Origin: Argonema antarcticum A004/B2
Lineage (GTDB): Bacteria; Cyanobacteriota; Cyanobacteriia; Cyanobacteriales; Aerosakkonemataceae
Length of the DNA stretch: 64,000 nucleotides
Reading direction: 5' to 3'
NCBI RefSeq assembly: GCF_023333585.1
Contig: NZ_JAIQZN010000013.1
Coordinates: 21,069 to 85,068, forward strand
Below the pieces are notes generated by a model. That model did no database searches, was not told the origin of the DNA, and was given only the letters and a program-made list of their open reading frames with translations. This document shows positions 44,009-52,047 of the stretch, piece after piece. Every line of letters starts with the position of its first letter. Within the stretch, counting starts at the first letter, position 1. A program made the position numbers and the translations under genes.

Positions 44009-44186
44009 GCTGTCTAGAGAGCTTGGTTTGGAGTAGCCCCGATTTCAATTGGTAGGGGATTTTTGACTGCCTTGGGATAGGCAATATTTTCGTTAGACTA
44101 ACATAATATTGTTGGAAATTGCGAATATTTAACCAAATCTTAATATTATTGTAATATTTGCGAAAACTCAAAAAGCGATCGATCGC

Positions 44187-46013
44187 TTAATCGCACCGCC
44201 AAATCTTAACAGTCATGTCATTACTGCCACTAACAATCGTCTTTGCTTGAGGACTAAAGGCAACAGAATTAACCCAGTCAGAATGACCGCTGAGGGTGCA
44301 AAGTCGTTTTCCACTGTCCACCTGCCATAACTTAACGGTGTGGTCGGCGCTGGCACTAGCTATAGTCTTACCATCGGGACTGAAGAAGACAGACCAAACA
44401 TAACTGTGATGCCCAGTCAGGGTGGCTAATTCCTTCCCAGTGTCTAGCTGCCAAAGTTTTATTGTTTTATCATAACCGCCACTGGCTAAAATCTGCCCAT
44501 CTAGGCTAATAGCGAGGGAAGTAACCCAGCTTGAATGCCCTTTGAGAGTGTGCAGAAGTCTTTTTTTATTCAAATGCCAAAGTTTTATTGTTTTGTCATA
44601 ACTGCTAGTGGCTAAAAGTTGCCCGTCAGGACTAATTTTTGTGGAATAAACCGAATCAGAATGTCCCTTAAAAAGGTGCTTAAATCGCCCCGTATCCAGA
44701 TGCGAAATCTTAATGCTATTGTCCTTACTACCACTTACTAAGGTTTGCCCATCAGGACTGATGCTAACAGACCAAACCGGGGCTGAATGTAGGGTGAATG
44801 TATTTAGTAATTTCCCTGTTGACACCTGCCAAATTTTAATGCTACTGTCGTCACCTCCACTAACAATGGTTTGCCCATCAGGACTGAAAGTAAGGCATCT
44901 AACCCATTGTGTATGACCAGTGAGAGTATGTAACAATTTGCCTGTGTCCAGATGCCAAATATTGATATCCTTATCTCTACTACCACTGGCGATAATCTGC
45001 CCGTCAGGACTGATGGCAACGCAAAAAACCCAGTTGACATGACGGAGGGTGTGTACGCATTTCCAAGTCAGAGTTTGAGGATTTGATGCAGGGGGTGGTA
45101 ATTTAGGTGCGGTTTGAGTGGGCTGAGGATGTAAAGATGCGAACTTCTGCACTTCTACAATTACCTCTGATGCGGATTGATAGCGCCGTTTAGTAGCTTT
45201 TTCGATTAGTTTGTCCAGAACGCGCCCCAGTTCATCACTGACTGGTTTGGTTAAATAATCCCGCCACACCCACATATCTTCGCCAAAGGAATATAGGTCA
45301 AAAGGATGTTTTTTAGTCAGCAGATGAATGCAGATAATACCTAAACTATAAAGATTGCTGGCAAGTTCTGCTTTCCCAACAGCTTGTTCTGGCGCAATAT
45401 ATCGAAAGTCCCCAATTACTCTCCCCGTTATGGCGCTCGTCATAACCGTTGCATATTTAGCCGCCCCAAAATCAACTAGCACCAGTTGCCCATCGCGGCG
45501 AAGAATAATATTTTTTGGCTTGATATCGTAGTGAATGACTTTGTGAGAATGGATGAACTGAAGCACTTGCAGCAAACTGCTTAGCAAGCGGCGAACCTGC
45601 AATTCGTTGAAAGCACCTTTGGCTTCCAGTATTTGCGCTAAATTTGGCCCCTCAATCAACTCTTGCACCAAATATTGCTGATTATCCTGCTGAAAATGCG
45701 CCAGTAATTCGGGAATCTGAGGATGTTTACCCAAGTCATCTAACCGGACTGCTTCTTGTTCAAATAACTCAGTTGCTTTCTGGGCGTTGTTTGTGCCTTG
45801 GGCTTGAGATAAAAACTGTTGAATAACGCAACGCGGTTTAGAGGGTTTGTCTTCTTCCACGGCGAGAATAGTTTTGCCAAAGCCACTTTGTCCAATTACT
45901 TTAATGGCGCGATAACGCTCTTTCAGTAATAACTTCGATCCGCAATTCAGGCAAAACTTTGTTCCCTCTTGATTTTGAGGTTTCTGGCAATTAGGATTAA
46001 GGCAATAGCTCAT
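44187..46013 (-). CDS. Zinc-ribbon/protein-kinase-like/WD40 protein with altered kinase active site
   Basis: The 608 residues comprise an N-terminal zinc ribbon (CLNPNC...CLNCG, about 4-25), a protein-kinase-like domain (about 33-290) and seven WD40 repeats (about 318-608; ISPDGQ...IKLW units). In the kinase, the glycine loop (IGQSGFGKT) and DFG (VDFGAAK) are kept. The ATP-anchoring Lys is Gln (CVIQQF, against CVIKQF in the neighbouring paralogue) and HRD is HYD. It may therefore be a pseudokinase or have weak activity, acting as a scaffold. It lies 48 bp downstream of its intact paralogue, from which it probably arose by duplication. Confidence 0.85.
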   Translation of the reverse strand: MSYCLNPNCQKPQNQEGTKFCLNCGSKLLLKERYRAIKVIGQSGFGKTILAVEEDKPSKPRCVIQQFLSQAQGTNNAQKATELFEQEAVRLDDLGKHPQIPELLAHFQQDNQQYLVQELIEGPNLAQILEAKGAFNELQVRRLLSSLLQVLQFIHSHKVIHYDIKPKNIILRRDGQLVLVDFGAAKYATVMTSAITGRVIGDFRYIAPEQAVGKAELASNLYSLGIICIHLLTKKHPFDLYSFGEDMWVWRDYLTKPVSDELGRVLDKLIEKATKRRYQSASEVIVEVQKFASLHPQPTQTAPKLPPPASNPQTLTWKCVHTLRHVNWVFCVAISPDGQIIASGSRDKDINIWHLDTGKLLHTLTGHTQWVRCLTFSPDGQTIVSGGDDSSIKIWQVSTGKLLNTFTLHSAPVWSVSISPDGQTLVSGSKDNSIKISHLDTGRFKHLFKGHSDSVYSTKISPDGQLLATSSYDKTIKLWHLNKKRLLHTLKGHSSWVTSLAISLDGQILASGGYDKTIKLWQLDTGKELATLTGHHSYVWSVFFSPDGKTIASASADHTVKLWQVDSGKRLCTLSGHSDWVNSVAFSPQAKTIVSGSNDMTVKIWRCD

Positions 46014-46061
46014 AATGGTGATGGGTTTATGATTTGAGAGATGGGAAATTTTACATCAATA

Positions 46062-47978
46062 TTAATCGCACCGCCAAATCTTGATGCTTTTGTCCAAATT
46101 GCCGGTGACTAAAGTCTGCCCATCGGGACTGAAAGCAATACAACTAACTGCGTCCGATCGATCGTTGATACTAGAGATTTCCTGACCAGTACTCAACTGC
46201 CAAAACTTGATAGTTTTATCCCGACCGCTACTAGCTAGAATCTGTCCATCGGGACTAATTGCAATACAACTAATCAAGTCTGTATGTCCCGTAAGAGTAT
46301 AAATTTCTTTTCCAGTAGCCAAATCCCAAACCTTGATAGTTTTGTCATAACTAGCACTGGCAAGAATTTTTCCATCCGGGCTAAAAGCGATGAAACGCAC
46401 CCAATTGGAATGCCCCATAAAGGTGCGGCTCCATTTTCCAGTGCTTATGTGCCACAAATGGATATTGTTGTCCAAACCGCCACTGGCGAGAATCTGTCCA
46501 TCGGGACTGATGGCGATGCAACGAACCCAGAATAAATGACGGGCGAGGGTGTAGATGACTTCGCTGCTGTCTATTTGCCAAATCCTGATCGTTTTGTCGC
46601 CGCTACCGCTGGCGATTGTCTGTCCATCGGGGCTGACTGCGATCGAATAAATTGGGCCAGAATGACCAGTGAGAGTGCGGATAATTTTGCCGCTGGGTAT
46701 CTGCCAAATCTTCAGCGTTTTGTCTCCACTGCCGCTGACAAGAGTTTTGCCATCTGGGCTAAATGCCACTGACCAAACCCAATTAGAATGTCCCCAGAGG
46801 GTGCGGATTTGCTTACCAGTGCCCAATTCCCAAAGCTTGATAGTTTTGTCGCGACTGCCGCTGGCAAGAGTTTTGCCATCGGGACTGAAGGCAACCGACC
46901 AAACCCAGTTAGAATGGCCGGTGAGGCTGCTAGAGCATCTCCAAGTTTTAGCTAGTGCAGAAGATTGCACAGAAGTGATGGGCGATGGGTAATTGGTAAC
47001 GGGTAATTGGTAACTCTTAATTGGTGATGAAGTATTTCCAGTCCCGTAGAGATTTCCCAAAGGAATATTCGTACTCCAATTCCTTGCTGGTTTAGGCTGA
47101 GGATTTAACTCTTCCAGTATTTCTTGGGCCCAACGATAACGTCGGTTGGTTGCCCTTTCCAGCATTTTATCCAGCACTTTACCTAAATTCTCATCCTGCA
47201 ACGGACTTCTCAAGTAATCCCGCCACACCCAGGCATCTTCGCTGATACTAAATAAGTCAAATGGGTGCATTTGAGTTAGCAGATGGATGCTGGTAACGCC
47301 TAAACTGTAGAGATCGCTAGCAAACTCAGCTTTGCCCATCGCTTGTTCTGGTGCTGAATACTCAGCAGTACCAATCTTGGTTCCGGTTCTGGCAAAGGCT
47401 GTTGTCGTCACGAATTTAGCAGCCCCAAAATCAACCAAAACTAACTCATCTCCCCCAACTCCTGGAGATCTGCGAATGATGTTTTCTGGCTTAATGTCGC
47501 GGTGAATAACGTTGTGAGAGTGGATGAAGTCAAGTAGCGGCAATAAATTGTTCAGCAAGTCTCGAATCTGCGTTTCGCTGAATGCGCCTTCTGCTTCCAG
47601 TGCTTGGGCTAAGTTTTGCCCATCAATAAACTGTTGCACCAAATATTGGCGCTTATCCGCTTCAAAATGGGCGAAAAGTTCGGGAATCTGGGGATGCGCC
47701 CCCAAATCATCCAGCCGCACGGCTTCTTGTTCAAATAGTGTTGCCGCTGTTTGGGCACCTGCGCCTTGGTAAAAAAACTGTTTGATTACGCAGCGCCGTT
47801 TGGAGGGTTTATATTCATCCACCGCCAAGAAGGTTCTGCCAAAGCCACCTTCACCGATGAGCTTTATAGCACGGTAACGTCCGCTTAACAGCAATTTGGA
47901 GCCGCAATTTTGACAAAACTTTGTCCCCTCTGGGTTGCTGGTGGGTTTCTGGCAATCCGGATTGAGGCAGTAAACCAT
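46062..47978 (-). CDS. Zinc-ribbon/serine-threonine kinase/WD40 protein
   Basis: The 638 residues comprise a zinc ribbon (CLNPDC...CQNCG), a Hanks-type kinase (about 33-295) with every core motif (GEGGFGRTF, CVIKQF, HRDIKPEN, VDFGAAK and APEQA), a variable linker and seven WD40 repeats. It is an intact counterpart of the next gene downstream. The kinase phosphorylates Ser/Thr of unknown targets and the propeller probably binds them. The start codon lies 3 bp from a miniature element (47982-48063), so the leader and any ribosome site come from that element; no purine-rich site is visible. Confidence 0.9.
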   Translation of the reverse strand: MVYCLNPDCQKPTSNPEGTKFCQNCGSKLLLSGRYRAIKLIGEGGFGRTFLAVDEYKPSKRRCVIKQFFYQGAGAQTAATLFEQEAVRLDDLGAHPQIPELFAHFEADKRQYLVQQFIDGQNLAQALEAEGAFSETQIRDLLNNLLPLLDFIHSHNVIHRDIKPENIIRRSPGVGGDELVLVDFGAAKFVTTTAFARTGTKIGTAEYSAPEQAMGKAEFASDLYSLGVTSIHLLTQMHPFDLFSISEDAWVWRDYLRSPLQDENLGKVLDKMLERATNRRYRWAQEILEELNPQPKPARNWSTNIPLGNLYGTGNTSSPIKSYQLPVTNYPSPITSVQSSALAKTWRCSSSLTGHSNWVWSVAFSPDGKTLASGSRDKTIKLWELGTGKQIRTLWGHSNWVWSVAFSPDGKTLVSGSGDKTLKIWQIPSGKIIRTLTGHSGPIYSIAVSPDGQTIASGSGDKTIRIWQIDSSEVIYTLARHLFWVRCIAISPDGQILASGGLDNNIHLWHISTGKWSRTFMGHSNWVRFIAFSPDGKILASASYDKTIKVWDLATGKEIYTLTGHTDLISCIAISPDGQILASSGRDKTIKFWQLSTGQEISSINDRSDAVSCIAFSPDGQTLVTGNLDKSIKIWRCD

Positions 47979-47981
47979 ATA

Positions 47982-48063
47982 TAGCTAGGGACTAGGGACT
48001 AGGGACTAGGGGCTAGGGGCTAGGGTAAGAAGAGGCTCCTCTTTGCTTTTCCCTCTCTAGCTA
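47982..48063 (+). mobile_element. MITE family A short copy at the kinase start
   Basis: This 82-bp element starts TAGCTAGGGACTAGGGA and ends CTCTCTAGCTA, with TA on both sides (47980-47981 and 48064-48065). It touches the 5' end of the kinase-WD40 gene. A further heptamer run (GCTAGGGGCTAGGGGCTAG) is at 48305-48323. Confidence 0.7.
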
Positions 48064-48090
48064 TAACAATTATTTGGCAAGCTGCTCTTA

Positions 48091-48135
48091 ATGTGGTTGT
48101 GCGATCGCATTCCCGTCTTAAACTTTGGCAAATAG
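48091..48135 (+). pseudogene. Short relic of a livG-like ATPase gene
   Basis: Fifteen codons read LCDRIPVLNFGK and a stop. The DNA is nearly identical over ~40 bp to the livG codons for LCDRIAVLNFGK near 30320-30356. It is a tiny leftover of a duplicated or older transporter gene. Confidence 0.45.
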
Positions 48136-48181
48136 ACTGCGTTCCGACCTTCCCTGAGACAATTGTAAAGTTTTATTACAA

Positions 48182-48279
48182 AATAGGGGGATGAGGGGTA
48201 ACACCCCTCACTAGGGGTTATAGTAATAGATGTAGATGCACCCTGATGATCGACGCCCTCAAGTTTTGGGCGTTTTTTT
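48182..48279 (+). ncRNA. Candidate small RNA ending in an intrinsic terminator
   Basis: A strong hairpin TGAGGGGT-AAC-ACCCCTCA (48192-48210) is followed by ~40 unpaired bases, then a terminator, ACGCCC/GGGCGT (48253-48273) with seven Ts. No protein gene on this strand needs the terminator. The promoter is not clear. Confidence 0.35.
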
Positions 48280-48344
48280 ATTTTTACCAATTCTGAATAA
48301 CCAAGCTAGGGGCTAGGGGCTAGAACACCGATTCGGTAATCCTA

Positions 48345-48418
48345 GTAGGGGCGAAGCATTGGGGTAGAAAATCTATCGCTCTCTCCCTAGATTTTCTGCC
48401 CGAATGCTTCGCCCCTAC
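48345..48418. repeat. 74-bp inverted-repeat element
   Basis: The ends GTAGGGGCGAAGCATT and AATGCTTCGCCCCTAC, with inner GTAGAAAATCTA/TAGATTTTCTGC, fold into a near-perfect hairpin. This is a common cyanobacterial miniature repeat. A CTCAGCA heptamer run follows at 48451-48475. The gap 48066-48506 holds no other gene. Confidence 0.7.
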
Positions 48419-48506
48419 AAGCTCTCAAAGCAAGGCCGGGACTGTGTTTGTACTCAGCACTCAGCACTCAGCACTTTGCACTTTCCTATAAGTAAATTTC
48501 GGTCTG

Positions 48507-49124
48507 TTAGGTTTTGAAAGAGCGCTGCGAACCGCCGCCGTTGTTACGGCTATCCAGCTTCCAAAGACAGCTAGAAACCAGATTTGTGACGATGTGAGCG
48601 ACTATTGGGACTAACAGATTGCCTGTGGCAAGGGCGCTATATCCCAGCACCAAACCGATGACGGTTGCCCAAATCACATAAGGCCACTGTTCCAAACCGC
48701 TAAGGTGCAAGATGCCAAAGCAGAGACTGCTTAAGACTAATGCGAGGATATCCAAGCCCAACGCAGGCAGCATTACACCGCGAAACAATAATTCTTCGCT
48801 CAATCCCGGCAGGAGTGCCAGCCAGATCAAGTCCGGCCACAGTAAGGGTTTTAGCACCAATGCTAGGTACATATCGGCGCTTTTGCGGTAAGCGGGCCAA
48901 AGGCGATAGACGAGGGAACTAGCGGCTGTAATTCCCAAACCTTGAGCCAGCCCCAAGGGTAAGGCTGAGTTTGTCCATTTGACGCCCAGGATTGAGACTG
49001 CGCCAAATTGCAGCCATAGCTTGGCTACCACCAACAACAAGATTGCTGTGACGCCCATCGCGACTAAAAGTTGAGGGCGCGTCAGCGATTCAAATTCCGG
49101 ATCGTTAGGTAAAGGATCTGTCAC
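48507..49124 (-). CDS. CPBP family intramembrane metalloprotease (CAAX/Abi)
   Basis: The 205-residue membrane protein has about six hydrophobic segments. The family's catalytic motifs are visible: SEELLFRGV (EExxxR) in the N-side helix, FGILHL and the final IVAHIVTN with its His and Asn. Bacterial CPBP proteases cleave membrane-embedded or prenylated substrates, and some protect against bacteriocins. Cyanobacterial members close to this length are common and uncharacterised. Its start overlaps the stop of the upstream DUF3326 gene by 4 bp (ATGA), so they form an operon. Confidence 0.88.
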   Translation of the reverse strand: MTDPLPNDPEFESLTRPQLLVAMGVTAILLLVVAKLWLQFGAVSILGVKWTNSALPLGLAQGLGITAASSLVYRLWPAYRKSADMYLALVLKPLLWPDLIWLALLPGLSEELLFRGVMLPALGLDILALVLSSLCFGILHLSGLEQWPYVIWATVIGLVLGYSALATGNLLVPIVAHIVTNLVSSCLWKLDSRNNGGGSQRSFKT

Positions 49125-50227
49125 CAGTTCTTTGGGAGGCTACGTATGGGGGAGAGGTCTGGGCTGAGAGCGGATGGACTAATACCTGCTCGATGGGCTA
49201 CCAATGCGCCCAGTGCCTCTAAATATGAGTGTACCCGTAATGCTTCGATCCCTACCTGCTCTGGAGGAACTTGCATCTGGGTTTGATTTTCTTCGACGGC
49301 GATGATTTGTACGGGCAGTTGGCTAAGACTGAGTATGGCACTGCCGCCGCAAGCCGTTGCGGGTACGATGAGGGCGTCTACTTGTTCAGCCCAGATATCA
49401 TTTGGTGATTGATGATTGGGAGAGTTTTGACTTTTGACTTTTGACTTTTGACTTCCCGCAGGGGTGACGAACTGGGGGGCGCGACTTAAGCCGACGAGGA
49501 CGCAGGGTAGGAAGGTGTAGCCCAATTCTTCGGCGGCTGAGCGGGGGGATAGGTGAGGAGAGAGGGGGGGTGGGGAGCAGGCGGGGGCGTGGGCGCAGGG
49601 TATTTGAAATGTTCTGACGATTAGGTGGCTGATGACGGCTTCGGCACCGGCTACGGGGTCAACGCCTTTGCCCTGTCGATAGTTTTCTGCGGCTTCGCTT
49701 TCTATATCTTCGGGGAAACGGGCTACGACTGCGATCGCATTTGCCCTGGCTTGAGTTATCAAAATCTCAGCCGATCGCAATAAGCTATCGGGATTTTGAA
49801 TAGTACCCCAAGATGCACCGGATGCGGATGTCCGCAATTCCACCCCCAACGGGGCATCTGTCACTACATAGTCGGTGAGATTTAATCCCAGGGTGGCTCT
49901 AGCGGCGTCAGCTGCTTGCAGGTGTCGCAATCGCAAGTCTGGTTCGATCGCGCGATCGAGTATTAAACCGATTCGATTTTGATGAACTGGGCGCAATCCC
50001 CAGCATCCGGCGGCAAATTTGTCAAGTCCATAGCCTTCGACGTAGAAGGCGTTAGGCAAAGGCCAGTATAAATTGGCACCATTGAGGACGTTGGGGTGGG
50101 TGATGAGGCGATCGCAACAGGATGCGATCGCACGTGCCACAGGCAACGCATCCCCCGCATAGCCTCCGATCGCCGCCCCAATTCCTGTCGGCACAATTAA
50201 TACAACCGTGTAAGGACGCTCAACCAA
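49121..50227 (-). CDS. DUF3326 family protein
   Basis: The 368-residue conserved cyanobacterial/plant-type protein opens with VVLIVPTGIGAAIGGYAGDALPVAR, followed by THPNVLNGANLYWPLPNAFYVEG and, near the end, DALIVPATACGGSAIL. The function is unknown. Between conserved blocks it carries two low-complexity insertions: a Pro/Ser stretch (CSPPPLSPHLSPRS) and a heptamer-encoded SQKSKVKSQNS. Both look like expanded simple repeats tolerated in frame. It is the first gene of a pair with the CPBP protease; a small conserved protein and a ferredoxin lie just upstream on the same strand. Confidence 0.82.
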   Translation of the reverse strand: MVERPYTVVLIVPTGIGAAIGGYAGDALPVARAIASCCDRLITHPNVLNGANLYWPLPNAFYVEGYGLDKFAAGCWGLRPVHQNRIGLILDRAIEPDLRLRHLQAADAARATLGLNLTDYVVTDAPLGVELRTSASGASWGTIQNPDSLLRSAEILITQARANAIAVVARFPEDIESEAAENYRQGKGVDPVAGAEAVISHLIVRTFQIPCAHAPACSPPPLSPHLSPRSAAEELGYTFLPCVLVGLSRAPQFVTPAGSQKSKVKSQNSPNHQSPNDIWAEQVDALIVPATACGGSAILSLSQLPVQIIAVEENQTQMQVPPEQVGIEALRVHSYLEALGALVAHRAGISPSALSPDLSPIRSLPKNW

Positions 50228-50236
50228 TGTTCGATT

Positions 50237-50428
50237 TTAGATTTTGGGTTGTTCGGAAGCTACCGTTACCACTGCTTCAACGTGGGCTTTTTGTTGGTCA
50301 ACATCGACACCAGTAATAGCCCAACGCAGGGGTTCGCCACGTTTTTGCAACTCGGCTTCAATTTCCTGGTGCAGCTTAGCTGGGGACTCTTGGAGGTCAA
50401 TTTCTGCTGTGATAAAGTGTGTTGTCAT
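50237..50428 (-). CDS. Small conserved cyanobacterial protein
   Basis: The 63 residues start at MTTHFITAEIDLQESP; a longer reading upstream would cover the end of the ferredoxin gene. It is predicted alpha/beta with no signal or cysteines, and it ends KAHVEAVVTVAS. I do not recognise a function. The spacing is 8 bp after the ferredoxin stop and 9 bp before the DUF3326 start, so the four genes from the ferredoxin to the protease look like one transcript. Confidence 0.65.
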   Translation of the reverse strand: MTTHFITAEIDLQESPAKLHQEIEAELQKRGEPLRWAITGVDVDQQKAHVEAVVTVASEQPKI

Positions 50429-50435
50429 TGGTTGA

Positions 50436-50759
50436 TTACTTCTGGTATTGTCCAAATTGCAGGTAATATAGTTCGTCTTCTTTCTCAGTTTCAATCTTCA
50501 AGTCGGAGCGCGGACAAGCTATGCAGAGCAAAACATAGCCTTTTTCCTGAAGTTCTCTACTGACGCCCATCCCATCAGTTTGATCCACTTTTCCTTCTAT
50601 AATTTTACCGGCACAAGTGGTACAAACCCCCGCATTGCAGGAATTCGGCAACACTATTCCGGCTGCTTCGGCGACGCGAAGAATCTTTTCATCTTCTGGT
50701 ACTTGCAGGGTGTGGGTATTACCTTGGTGCTGAATTTCGACGGTGTAAGTCTTGGGCAT
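50436..50759 (-). CDS. Plant-type [2Fe-2S] ferredoxin
   Basis: The 107 residues carry the cluster motif CNAGVCTTC (CxxxxCxxC) and a fourth Cys in LLCIAC, with the usual beta-grasp pattern. The C-terminus extends with EDELYYLQFGQYQK, longer than photosynthetic PetF, which recalls the FdC-type ferredoxins with C-terminal extensions. It would carry single electrons to a specific acceptor rather than serve as the main photosystem I acceptor. It is the first gene of the run ending in the CPBP protease. Confidence 0.88.
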   Translation of the reverse strand: MPKTYTVEIQHQGNTHTLQVPEDEKILRVAEAAGIVLPNSCNAGVCTTCAGKIIEGKVDQTDGMGVSRELQEKGYVLLCIACPRSDLKIETEKEDELYYLQFGQYQK

Positions 50760-50854
50760 CTTGAAACTTTACATTCAGTAGTTTTATCTCAACACTGAGG
50801 AGGCAGAGCCTCGATTCAATAGTTTGATTAAATCATTTTACCGCTTATGGGAAC

Positions 50855-52033
50855 CTAATCGATATCGATTTCGCGGGGAGGAGAGTCGTTGTCTTCTGGT
50901 GTTGTCCGTCCCGTCTGTATATAATCTTTGTACAATTCCGCGAACATTCTCGTTAAATTGGGCAGAGATATTGTTTCTCCGTTGATTTGAGCTTTCATAT
51001 ATCTTTTGAGCAGCTCAATGTATGATAGACCGAGTGCCAGTGTTAGAGTTGCGGCAGTTGATGCTGCGATCGCACCACCTACAACTGTACCAGCGCCCGG
51101 TATCAGCTTGATTAAATTAGTCACAATAAATCTGCCAGCAGCCGCCATCCCCCCTGCACCGATGCTCGCAGATAATATAGCACCGATAAATGCTTTGTCA
51201 AAAGGCAATCCAAAGACAACGGTGATATGTGCCAGCATTGTAGTTTGTATTGGCACTAAAAGGAAAGCATCGGAAAACGGAATTGGAGAAGCACCAATCA
51301 TAGCGGAAGAAGCTACATAACCAGCGACATATTTGAATGCTTCATCTGATTTGAGATTAAGGCTAGCAATCTGTTCTTTCACAAATGCTTTTCTGGCAAC
51401 TTCCGGGAGTAGTTGAAAGGTTGCTTCTACTAAACGCTTTAAACCGTATGTTTCCACAGTATATCTACCAACTCGTTTCGGTTCCGATAAGACTGGGACA
51501 ATATAGCTGACTGGGAGATTCCTTTTTTCCAATGAAATTAGGAAATCGCTACGATCTTCTTCGTCTATCGATATCGCTTGAGTTAAAATTAGAATAACTG
51601 GCACTTCTTTGATGTCGATATCCTTAATCCATTCTTCTTCTATCTCCTCAATTCTATTTGCCTCATGGTTGATGCAGTACCAAACAACATGAATATGTTC
51701 TTGGGCAGCTAAGATAATTTTATCTTCAATTAGTTCGGCAACTTCTAGCTTAACCCGATGTATTTGTTCGGCATTAAGTTCAAGACCGGGAGTATCATAT
51801 ACAGTGATCGGACAATCCTGTTTGGTATATTGGCGAATGCCTTGAGTAACAGGTCTACCAACACCTGTTTCCGCTAGGCGATCGCGAAAAACAGCATTTA
51901 TCAGCGTACTTTTACCTACACCAGTTTTGCCTATCACCAAAACATTGCATTGTCCGACTTTAGTTTCCGCATCTTTGTAGGCATCGCTTATTTTTGTCAG
52001 AATATCATCAAAGGAAAAGTCATTGTCAGCCAT
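50855..52033 (-). CDS. Dynamin/Era-like GTPase with hydrophobic DUF697-type C-terminus
   Basis: The 392 residues have a GTPase domain (about 25-200) with G1 GKTGVGKSTLIN, a G2 threonine in PVTQGI, G3 YDTPG and a weak G4 (LTQA rather than NKxD). The hydrophobic, glycine/alanine-rich helical domain (about 225-350) is typical of YcjF/DUF697 proteins and may contact membrane. It lies 14 bp downstream of the NB-ARC STAND gene, so the two almost certainly work together. In other bacteria P-loop GTPases are attached to STAND sensors as effectors or regulators; that role here is inference. Confidence 0.82.
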   Translation of the reverse strand: MADNDFSFDDILTKISDAYKDAETKVGQCNVLVIGKTGVGKSTLINAVFRDRLAETGVGRPVTQGIRQYTKQDCPITVYDTPGLELNAEQIHRVKLEVAELIEDKIILAAQEHIHVVWYCINHEANRIEEIEEEWIKDIDIKEVPVILILTQAISIDEEDRSDFLISLEKRNLPVSYIVPVLSEPKRVGRYTVETYGLKRLVEATFQLLPEVARKAFVKEQIASLNLKSDEAFKYVAGYVASSAMIGASPIPFSDAFLLVPIQTTMLAHITVVFGLPFDKAFIGAILSASIGAGGMAAAGRFIVTNLIKLIPGAGTVVGGAIAASTAATLTLALGLSYIELLKRYMKAQINGETISLPNLTRMFAELYKDYIQTGRTTPEDNDSPPREIDID

Positions 52034-52047
52034 TTTATTTACTCCGT

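Noticed and set aside
43956..44171. Minus-strand frame between the PqqD and kinase genes
   Set aside because: It runs through a dispersed repeat hairpin and shows no protein-like features.
48057..48290. Minus-strand frame of 77 codons
   Set aside because: It covers a terminator hairpin, the livG relic and a miniature element; composition is not protein-like.
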